Shown: positions 1 through 5,060 of the stretch, in pieces
Layout: every line of letters begins with the position of its first letter
Position numbering within the stretch: the stretch's first letter is position 1
Source: Omnitrophica WOR_2 bacterium RIFCSPLOWO2_12_FULL_51_8
GTDB lineage: Bacteria; Omnitrophota; Gorgyraeia; Gygaellales; Profunditerraquicolaceae
Length of the DNA: 5,363 nucleotides
Assembly (NCBI GenBank): GCA_001805895.1
Contig: MHHD01000040.1
Location: 10,317-15,679 of the forward strand
Direction: 5' to 3'
The notes under the pieces: generated by a model
Databases searched by the model: none
What the model was told of the DNA's origin: nothing
Seen by the model: the letters and a program-made list of their open reading frames with translations, nothing else
Translations under genes and position numbers: made by a program

Positions 1-87
1 CGCATTGATCAGGCATTGCGCTTCTTTTGGGGGCCGGTTACCGCTTTGGCGTTGATAGCGGTTGGTTTAGCGATAATAGGGTATTAA
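1..87 (+). CDS. NuoH/HyfC/MbhM-like membrane anchor subunit, C-terminal end only
   Basis: The first frame is open from base 1 and ends at TAA 85-87, giving 28 residues that begin RIDQALRFFWGPV and finish in one hydrophobic helix ending IIGY. A polar R-x-DQ-x-L-x-F-x-W stretch leading into a last membrane helix is typical of the C-terminus of NuoH-family subunits of complex I and group 4 hydrogenases. This subunit anchors the hydrogenase arm to the membrane and couples it to the ion pumps. Its position, 10 nt before the NuoB-like gene, fits that role, although Mbh operons of Pyrococcus place this gene after the large subunit. The start lies outside the window. With only 28 residues the family call rests partly on context. 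Confidence 0.7.
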   Translation, partial: RIDQALRFFWGPVTALALIAVGLAIIGY

Positions 88-97
88 GTCGGCCGAA

Positions 98-523
98 ATG
101 AATCTTAAACTCAAGGCTTTAACCAAATCCATCTGGGTCTTCCACGCCAGCGTGGGTTCCTGCAACAACTGCGACATCGAGATACTGGATTGTTTTACCC
201 CGCGTTTTGACGTGGAGCGTTTCGGGATTCAATTAGTGGGTTCGGTCAGGCACGCGGATGCCATAGTCGTGACCGGGGCGATGAACCGTAAGTCCGTGTC
301 CATCTTAAAGAAAATTTACGCGCAGGCGCCCCAGCCGGTGCTGGTGGCGGCGGTAGGGCAGTGTGCGCTTTCCCGGCATATGTTCAGGTTCAGTTACAAT
401 TGCCCTGAGCCGTTAGATAAGATCCTTCCGGTAGACGTTTATATCCCCGGCTGCCCGCCGAAGCCCGAGGCGATTATTGACGGCATTGTGAAACTGGTAA
501 ATAAATTAAGGTCGGCTGAATAG
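98..523 (+). CDS. Group 4 [NiFe] hydrogenase small subunit (NuoB/MbhJ-like)
   Basis: A 141-residue soluble electron-transfer subunit that should carry one [4Fe-4S] cluster next to the NiFe site of the large subunit and deliver electrons to it. The four expected cluster ligands are visible: Cys22 and Cys25 in GSCNNCDIE, Cys89 in VGQCALS and Cys119 in the PGCPPKPEAI signature. The first pair is CxxC, as in hydrogenases, not the adjacent CC of complex I NuoB. Cys32 and Cys102 are extra. The protein is short, as group 4 small subunits are, and lacks the extra clusters and Tat signal of periplasmic hydrogenase small subunits, so it should face the cytoplasm. The ATG at 98 has no clear Shine-Dalgarno sequence; translation is probably coupled to the upstream gene, which ends 10 nt earlier. 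The family is certain; the exact subgroup (Mbh, Ech, Ehr-like) is not decided by this protein. Confidence 0.93.
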   Translation: MNLKLKALTKSIWVFHASVGSCNNCDIEILDCFTPRFDVERFGIQLVGSVRHADAIVVTGAMNRKSVSILKKIYAQAPQPVLVAAVGQCALSRHMFRFSYNCPEPLDKILPVDVYIPGCPPKPEAIIDGIVKLVNKLRSAE

Positions 524-532
524 CAGGCGGCA

Positions 533-967
533 ATGATGATTATAAAGGATGCCATCAGAGAGAGGTTGGGCAATAAAATTATTGCCTGGGAGGAAAAGTC
601 TTCCCGCCGGGTTTATTTTACCGTGGCGAAAGAGGATATCCTTGAGGCCGCCCGGCTGTTATTCAAGGAGCTGGGTCTGAGATTCGCCATCGCTTCCGGA
701 GCGGATACCACGGAGGCGCTGGAGATTTTGTACCATTTTAGTTACGACAAGAACGGGGAATTTTATTCGGTGCGGGTTCTCCTCCGGGACAAAGCGCATC
801 CGGAAATTGATTCCCTTGCCCGCTTATTTCCCGGGGCGGAATGGATCGAGCGGGAAATCTGGGAAATGCTGGGGATTAAATTCAAAGGCCACCCGAATCT
901 GAAGCGGCTGCTTCTGGCAGAAGACTGGCCGGAGGGGAATTACCCGTTAAGAAGAGAGAGTAGTTAA
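533..967 (+). CDS. NuoC-like hydrogenase subunit (MbhK-like, 30 kDa subunit family)
   Basis: A 144-residue protein of the NADH dehydrogenase 30 kDa (NuoC) family, a structural subunit holding the small and large subunits together on the cytoplasmic side. Its C-terminal third carries the family signature: WIEREIWEMLGIKFKGHPNL at residues 104-123, then KRLLLAEDW and PLRRE at 138-142, matching the ERE-x-W/Y-D/E-M-x-GI-x-F-x-GHP-x-L-R pattern with its PLR ending. The N-terminal ~90 residues form the less conserved alpha/beta part. NuoC and NuoD are separate genes here, as in Mbh, not fused as in HycE/HyfG or some NuoCD. It starts 9 nt after the small-subunit stop. ATGs at 533 and 536 are adjacent, and the weak AGGCGG at 525-530 is too close to choose between them. 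Confidence 0.9.
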   Translation: MMIIKDAIRERLGNKIIAWEEKSSRRVYFTVAKEDILEAARLLFKELGLRFAIASGADTTEALEILYHFSYDKNGEFYSVRVLLRDKAHPEIDSLARLFPGAEWIEREIWEMLGIKFKGHPNLKRLLLAEDWPEGNYPLRRESS

Positions 968-975
968 TAAATAAT

Positions 976-2181
976 ATGTCCCATAAAGTCATCGTACCCA
1001 TCGGCCCGTACCACCCTTTACAGGAAGAGCCGGAATTTTTCCAGCTTTATGTCGAGGGCGAACGGGTGGTAGATATCGATATCATCATCGGTTACAACCA
1101 CCGCGGTATCGAGAAGCTGGCGGAGGATAAGCATTTTGATCAGGTGCCGTATCTGGTGGAACGTATCTGCGGAATTTGTTCTTCCAGCCACCCCTATGCC
1201 TATTGTCTGGCAGTCGAGGATCTCCTGGGGGGTGAGGCCAATGTCGTGCCGGAGCGCGCGCTCTACATCCGCACGCTCATTGACGAACTGCAGCGGATCC
1301 ACAGCCATCTTCTGTGGCTGGGCCTTGCCGGGCATTTTATCGGCTATAATACAGTTTGGATGTGGGCCTGGAAGTACCGCGAGCCGGTGCTCGATTGCTT
1401 TGAGATGATTACCGGCAACCGCAATAATTACGCTATGTTTAAGGTAGGCGGGGTGCGCCGCGACATAAAAGACGACGATATACCGGTATTAAAGAAGGCG
1501 ATGGATGACCTGGTGCCGGCGCTGGATTTATTCCGCGGGGCGGTGATGGATGACCCGGTGATTCAGGCCAGGCTCAAAGGCGCGGGGATCCTGACTAAGG
1601 CGCAGGCAATAGACTGGTGCGTGGTGGGCCCGACGGCGCGCGCCTCCGGGGTAAATATCGACGTGCGGCGCGACGAGCCTTACGGGGCAATCGACCGGTT
1701 GAATTGGAATGTGATCGTAGAAAGAGAGGGCGATGTCTTTGCCAAGACCATCGTGCGGATCCTGGAGATGTACGAATCGGTAAACATCATCCGGCAATGC
1801 CTCAAAGGCCTGCCCCCGGGCGAGATCGACGCTGATGTCAGGGAGATCCCCGCCGGGGAGGGGATAGGCAGGGTGGAGGCGCCGCGGGGCGAGTGTTTCC
1901 ACTACGTCAGGAGCGACGGCACTAACCGGCCGGTGAGGCTCAAGGTGCGCGCCCCCAGCTATATGAATGTCGCTTCGGACAAGGTGGGCGCAGTCGGCGG
2001 CACCATTTCCGATGCCACCCTTACCCTGGCGGCGGTGGACCCTTGTTACTGCTGTACGGAGAGGGTAACGGTGCTCAATAAAACGGATAATAAAAAAATT
2101 ATGAACGGCTGGGACCTGATCAGGTTGTCGCAGGAAAAAACCAGGAAGTTAGAGGAGAGTCTAAAAAATGGCCGGCTTTAG
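976..2181 (+). CDS. Group 4 [NiFe] hydrogenase large catalytic subunit (NuoD/MbhL-like)
   Basis: A 401-residue catalytic subunit that reduces protons to H2 or oxidises H2. Both nickel-binding motifs are intact. The N-terminal one is RICGICSSSH at residues 63-72, with Cys65 and Cys68. The C-terminal one is DPCYCC at 355-360, with Cys357 and Cys360. Complex I NuoD lacks these four cysteines, so this is a real NiFe enzyme. The conserved HRGIEK segment (42-47) and a NuoD-like middle (DVRRDEPYGAID, 229-240) are also present. After TER at 361-363 comes a 38-residue tail of the kind removed by a HycI/HyaD-type endopeptidase during nickel insertion; no maturation gene is in the window. Cys359, squeezed between the two ligand cysteines, is unusual. 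The ATG at 976 has no Shine-Dalgarno match in the AT-rich leader after the NuoC-like stop. The last 14 nt overlap the next gene. Confidence 0.96.
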   Translation: MSHKVIVPIGPYHPLQEEPEFFQLYVEGERVVDIDIIIGYNHRGIEKLAEDKHFDQVPYLVERICGICSSSHPYAYCLAVEDLLGGEANVVPERALYIRTLIDELQRIHSHLLWLGLAGHFIGYNTVWMWAWKYREPVLDCFEMITGNRNNYAMFKVGGVRRDIKDDDIPVLKKAMDDLVPALDLFRGAVMDDPVIQARLKGAGILTKAQAIDWCVVGPTARASGVNIDVRRDEPYGAIDRLNWNVIVEREGDVFAKTIVRILEMYESVNIIRQCLKGLPPGEIDADVREIPAGEGIGRVEAPRGECFHYVRSDGTNRPVRLKVRAPSYMNVASDKVGAVGGTISDATLTLAAVDPCYCCTERVTVLNKTDNKKIMNGWDLIRLSQEKTRKLEESLKNGRL

Positions 2182-3850
2182 AATAGACCCCCTTAGCAGC
2201 TTTGTCGCATTGGCTATTTTGTTGTTTACTGGTTTGACTGCGGTGTATTCTTCTAAATTTATCCCGCAATTTTTTCGCCTGAGGAAAGGCGAGCGCCCTA
2301 CGGCTGAAAGAACCCATGTCTTACTGTATTATATCTATATAATTTTTACTGCGCTGGTTTCTATAGGGGTAGTGCTTGCCGATAACTTGATTTTACTGGC
2401 GGTATTCTGGGGTTTCCTGGGCTTACTGCTCTACCTGTTGATTAACCTGGGCGCGGGCAATTCAGACGCAGCAGCAAAAAAAACCTTTATTATTGTCGGC
2501 GGGACAGACGCGCTGATGCTGTTAGGCATCGGCATTATTTATTATTTAAGCGGCCATTTCCGGATGGACAGGATAAGTTTGGAGTTAAATAATGGGTTAT
2601 CAGTCTTAGCCTACTTATGTATTGCCGCGGCCTGCTTTGCCAAGGCAGGCGCGATGCCGTTTCATTCCTGGATACCGGATTGCGCCGAAGCGGCGCCGCT
2701 GCCGGTAGCGGCCTATCTGCCGGCAGCGATAGATAAACTGCTGGGCATTTACCTCTTGGCGAGAATCTCGCTGGAGCTATTTGTGCTGCATCAAGCGATG
2801 AATATATTCCTGATGCTGACAGGCGCCTTTACCATCCTGGCGGCAGTGATGATGGCCCTGGCGCAGCATAATATGAAAAGGCTATTGGGGTATCATGCGG
2901 TTTCGCAGGTTGGCTATATGGTCCTAGGCATCGGCACCGGTAATCCTATCGGTATCGCCGGCGGGTTGTTTCATATGCTAAACAATGCGCTCTACAAATC
3001 CGGCCTCTTTTTTGCCGCGGGTAACGTGGAATACCGCGCGGATACGGCTGACTTAGATAAGCTTGGCGGATTGAGCAGGCGGATGCCCCTTACCTATATA
3101 TCGTTCCTTGTCGCCGTCCTTTCTATCTCCGGGGTGCCGCCTTTTAACGGGTTTGTTTCCAAATGGATGATCTATCAGGGTTTGTTTGCCCAGTTTCAAG
3201 CGGCGAGCCGCATCGGGCAGGCGGTCAGCATTTTCTGCCTGGCGGCGGCGATGTTCGGCTCATGTCTTACCTTAGCCAGTTTCATGAAACTGCTCCACGC
3301 GGTTTTCCTCGGACGGGCGCAGGGCTTAGGCCGCAGGACCTGCGTCGAGGTCCCCTGGCAGATGTGGCTGCCGGGGATTATATTGGCAGGCATTTGCATC
3401 ATCTTCGGGATATTTGCTTATCAAGTTCCCTTGAAATACTTTATTTTTCCTGCGGTGGGAGCCGTAAGTTTCTTAGGGGATTGGCAGGCAATTGCGTCTA
3501 GTTTGCTAATCTTGCTTGGGCTGGGCTTAGGCCTCTGGGCATTTAAATTAAAAGGGGCCAGGGCGGATGTGCGCCAGGATGCGGCTTTCATCGGCGGAGA
3601 GACTGTTGCCTTGGACGAAAACCGGGTCAGCGGCGCAGATTTTTACAATACGCTTAAAGAACTCAAGTGCTTAAAAGCCGCTTATAATAAGGCAGAGGCA
3701 GGGTATTTTGATCTCTACGAGCAAGGCAGGGCAGCGGTTTTCGGCATCGGCAGGTTTTTCCAGTACCTGCATAACGGCGTCCTGCCCACGTATCTGGTCT
3801 GGACACTCCTGGGGATGATCGGGTTATTTTTGTTTCTCTTCCTTAAATAA
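2168..3850 (+). CDS. NuoL/MrpD/HyfB-like proton-conducting antiporter subunit, short N-terminus
   Basis: A 560-residue polytopic membrane protein of the proton-conducting transporter family (NuoL/M/N, MrpA/D, HyfB), expected to move H+ or Na+ when driven by the hydrogenase. Family marks include KAGAMPFHSWIPD (159-171), a PVAAYLPAAIDKLLGIYLLA region with Lys190, QHNMKRLLGYHAVSQVGY (233-250), FHMLNNALYKSG (268-279), GFVSK with Lys332, and Lys374. Two departures stand out. The protein begins directly at the DPLSSF segment that normally follows two membrane helices, and the helix that should carry the conserved Glu (WE) reads FWGFLG, with Gly82. The C-terminal part, from GGE at 476-478, is a polar amphipathic stretch (about 490-535) followed by a last membrane helix (541-559), recalling the lateral helix of NuoL/HyfB. 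The start is fixed by an in-frame TAA at 2162-2164 and a GAGGAG site at 2152-2157. It overlaps the large-subunit gene by 14 nt. Confidence 0.93.
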   Translation: MAGFRIDPLSSFVALAILLFTGLTAVYSSKFIPQFFRLRKGERPTAERTHVLLYYIYIIFTALVSIGVVLADNLILLAVFWGFLGLLLYLLINLGAGNSDAAAKKTFIIVGGTDALMLLGIGIIYYLSGHFRMDRISLELNNGLSVLAYLCIAAACFAKAGAMPFHSWIPDCAEAAPLPVAAYLPAAIDKLLGIYLLARISLELFVLHQAMNIFLMLTGAFTILAAVMMALAQHNMKRLLGYHAVSQVGYMVLGIGTGNPIGIAGGLFHMLNNALYKSGLFFAAGNVEYRADTADLDKLGGLSRRMPLTYISFLVAVLSISGVPPFNGFVSKWMIYQGLFAQFQAASRIGQAVSIFCLAAAMFGSCLTLASFMKLLHAVFLGRAQGLGRRTCVEVPWQMWLPGIILAGICIIFGIFAYQVPLKYFIFPAVGAVSFLGDWQAIASSLLILLGLGLGLWAFKLKGARADVRQDAAFIGGETVALDENRVSGADFYNTLKELKCLKAAYNKAEAGYFDLYEQGRAAVFGIGRFFQYLHNGVLPTYLVWTLLGMIGLFLFLFLK

Positions 3851-3851
3851 T

Positions 3852-4373
3852 ATGGAGCTGCACATTCTCTTATTCTTCATGATTTTTGCGGCAATCGCCG
3901 CCCTTGAGGTTAAGGACCTCTTGTCCAGCGTGATCGCTGTGGGGGCGGTTGGTTTTGCGCTGTGCCTGGCATTTTTGATTTTAAAGGCGCCGGACCTGGC
4001 GATTACCCAGCTGGTGGTGGAAATCCTGTGCCTGATTATATTAATTCGCGCCACGATTAAAAGGGATTTGCCTTTGATTATTGAGGGGCGCTGGTTTTTT
4101 AATACGATTTCTACCTTAGTTTTTATTGCGGTTTTTCTTTTCTTCGCCTCCGCCGCTTTAAAAGAATTGCCCGGCTTTGGCCATCCGATTATGGCAGTAG
4201 TGAAAAAATACCTGACCGAAGGAAAATCCCAGACCGGCGCGGTCAACCTGGTTACCGCCGTAATTTTAGACTTCCGGGCTTATGATACATTAGGTGAGGC
4301 TACAGTATTATTTACCTCCGTAATCGGGATTATGGCAATTTTACGCCGGCCGGGGAGGAAGAAGGCGCAATGA
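3852..4373 (+). CDS. MbhD-MbhE-type subunit (MrpA C-terminal domains, DUF4040)
   Basis: A 173-residue membrane protein equivalent to the C-terminal helices of MrpA, which in Pyrococcus Mbh are two separate proteins, MbhD and MbhE. Residues 1-70 are the MbhD/DUF4040 part: EVKDLLSSVI (19-28), then LKAPDLAITQLVVEIL (44-59), with Asp48 and Glu57 at conserved polar positions. Residues 80-173 are the MbhE part, ending in NLVTAVILDFRAYDTLGEA (132-150), the hallmark of MrpA C-termini, with Asp140, Arg142, Asp145 and Glu149 visible. About five membrane helices are apparent. These subunits are thought to form part of the ion path between the antiporter-like subunits and the hydrogenase module. It begins 1 nt after the previous stop, with no evident Shine-Dalgarno sequence, and its TGA overlaps the next ATG (ATGA), pointing to translational coupling on both sides. 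Confidence 0.88.
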   Translation: MELHILLFFMIFAAIAALEVKDLLSSVIAVGAVGFALCLAFLILKAPDLAITQLVVEILCLIILIRATIKRDLPLIIEGRWFFNTISTLVFIAVFLFFASAALKELPGFGHPIMAVVKKYLTEGKSQTGAVNLVTAVILDFRAYDTLGEATVLFTSVIGIMAILRRPGRKKAQ

Positions 4374-4834
4374 AGAAAAACCCTTTCATTGATCATCCCG
4401 GCGCCGGGATGTCTTTAATCGTCAAGACCATCACCCGCCTCACCATAGGGTTGATTTTGCTGTTTGGCATCTATATTGTCTTGCACGGCCACCTTTCACC
4501 CGGAGGGGGTTTTGCCGGCGGAGTGATTATCGCGCTTTCTTTTGTGCACCTGATGATTGCCTTCGGGAAGGACGCGGCAGTAAGCAAGGTGTCCAAGAAT
4601 ATGGCGGCAAACCTGGAAAGCATCGGCGCGCTGATATTCTTATGTATCGGCCTCCTCGGGTTCTTCGGCGGTTCGTTTTTCCTGAATATTTTAGGCAAAG
4701 GCGAACATTTTAAGCTTTTCAGCTCCGGCACCATTCCCTTAAGTAATATCGCCATCGGTCTAAAAGTAGGCGTGGGGTTATTTGCCATCTTTCTGGCATT
4801 AGTGATCTTGGAGAGGTCTAAAAAGGGATTATAA
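4370..4834 (+). CDS. mrpB: MrpB/MnhB/MbhF-type Na+/H+ antiporter subunit B
   Basis: A 154-residue subunit of the MnhB family, part of the Mrp ion-translocating module. The diagnostic region is SLIVKTITRLTIG followed by a helix and then GHLSPGGGFAGGV at residues 40-52; the PGGGFxGG signature identifies the family. The C-terminal half, GTIPLSNIAIGLKVGVGL at 120-137, is also typical. Four membrane helices are apparent, at roughly 18-38, 48-66, 83-106 and 126-147. The start is placed by the ATGA overlap with the preceding stop and by a GGAGG at 4354-4358, with a further GAAGG closer in. In most Mrp and Mbh operons mrpC follows at once; here a 222-nt repeat-bearing gap intervenes. The symbol is by family; mbhF would be equally apt. 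Confidence 0.93.
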   Translation: MKKNPFIDHPGAGMSLIVKTITRLTIGLILLFGIYIVLHGHLSPGGGFAGGVIIALSFVHLMIAFGKDAAVSKVSKNMAANLESIGALIFLCIGLLGFFGGSFFLNILGKGEHFKLFSSGTIPLSNIAIGLKVGVGLFAIFLALVILERSKKGL

Positions 4835-4845
4835 AATACTTTTTA

Positions 4846-4936
4846 CACAGATTAGCACAGATGGAAAGATGCAAGATGATCACAGATATTCCTTTATCTG
4901 TGCTAAGCTGTATCTTCTCATCTGCGATCATCTGTG
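4846..4936. repeat. Imperfect inverted repeat of CACAGAT units (interspersed-repeat type)
   Basis: The left arm (4846-4887, 42 nt) and right arm (4896-4936, 41 nt) are imperfect reverse complements around an 8-nt loop (ATTCCTTT, 4888-4895). Exact CACAGAT occurs at 4846-4852, 4856-4862 and 4881-4887, and its complement ATCTGTG at 4896-4902 and 4930-4936, with a degenerate copy near 4920-4926. The innermost pairing CACAGAT/ATCTGTG and outermost pairing CACAGAT/ATCTGTG are perfect, with mismatches between them. As RNA it would form a long, interrupted hairpin just after the mrpB stop. From memory, elements with CACAGAT/ATCTGTG arms recur between genes in many environmental bacterial genomes; I cannot confirm the family from one copy. 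Effects on transcript stability or polarity are inference. Confidence 0.75.
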
Positions 4937-4994
4937 CAACAGGGTATATAAATTTATTTATTTCGTTTGTATTAGTTGACGAAGTAAGATAATT

Positions 4995-5060
4995 ATGATG
5001 GTTCGACGCGCTACGCTTGCTCACCATCATCCTGAGCGACTGAAAGGAGCCGAAGGATGA
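4995..5060. repeat. Double-palindrome interspersed element carrying the mrpC start
   Basis: Two overlapping inverted repeats. Hairpin A pairs ATGATGGT (4995-5002) with ACCATCAT (5023-5030), with a small inner GCG/CGC stem (5008-5010 with 5014-5016). Hairpin B pairs TCATCCT (5027-5033) with AGGATGA (5054-5060) and has an inner stem CGACT (5037-5041) with AGCCG (5048-5052), one A-C mismatch, and loop GAAAGG. The two share TCAT 5027-5030, so only one can form fully at a time. The text GGTTCGAC...GCTCACCATCATCCTGAGCGACTGAAAGGAG..GAAGGATGA resembles, from memory, a repeat seen between genes in diverse bacterial genomes. That memory is unverified here. The right arm contains the mrpC ATG, so the element reaches into a coding sequence. 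Confidence 0.7.
5043..5049 (+). promoter_or_regulatory. Ribosome binding site of mrpC, inside the palindromic element
   Basis: AAAGGAG lies 7 nt upstream of the ATG at 5057, with a second purine run GAAGG at 5052-5056. It is the best-spaced Shine-Dalgarno match in the window; several upstream genes have none. It sits in the loop and inner stem of hairpin B, whose outer stem contains the ATG, so folding of hairpin B would be expected to hinder initiation, while the competing hairpin A would leave the site open. The sequence match is seen; the control is inference. Confidence 0.65.

Larger units (their letters stand above)
4835..5056 (+). other. Repeat-filled gap inside the operon
   Basis: This 222-nt stretch between mrpB and mrpC holds no credible gene. 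It contains, in order, a ~91-nt imperfect hairpin of CACAGAT units (4846-4936), an AT-rich spacer (4937-4994), and the left portion of a double-palindrome element (4995-5060) that runs into mrpC. The spacer contains TATATAAATT at 4945-4954 and a -10-like GATAAT at 4988-4993, but no -35 box at the right distance: TTGACG at 4976-4981 is only 6 nt upstream of GATAAT. No U-tract follows the hairpin, so a classical terminator is not supported. All other junctions in the window are 10 nt or shorter, so this gap is exceptional for the operon. Confidence 0.8.

Noticed and set aside
1528..1902. 124-codon minus-strand reading frame inside the large-subunit gene
   Set aside because: It lies wholly inside a well-supported catalytic subunit and arises from GC-rich codon positions.
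98..2181. Complex I (NuoB-C-D) or a non-hydrogenase Mbx-type module
   Set aside because: The large subunit retains all four nickel-ligating cysteines (65, 68, 357, 360), and the small subunit has the hydrogenase-type CxxC.
3824..4246. 140-codon minus-strand reading frame
   Set aside because: It is a shadow of the MbhD-MbhE-type gene, whose plus-strand product has clear family motifs; the antisense product is basic and has no domain pattern.
4846..4936. Rho-independent terminator after mrpB
   Set aside because: The stem is long and interrupted, and the sequence following it (CAACAGGGTATATAAA) has no U-tract; on the minus strand the hairpin is followed by A residues.
4846..4936. CRISPR array or tandem direct repeat
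   Set aside because: The repeated unit is only 7 bp, with unequal spacing and opposed orientation, forming an inverted repeat and not regularly spaced direct repeats.
4976..4993. Internal promoter (TTGACG with GATAAT) for mrpC
   Set aside because: The two boxes are separated by only 6 nt where about 17 is needed, and no other good -35 lies at the correct distance from GATAAT.
4818..5030. 70-codon minus-strand reading frame across the mrpB-mrpC gap
   Set aside because: It consists of the translated palindromic repeats and AT-rich spacer, has no recognisable domain, and runs antisense to the operon into the mrpB end.
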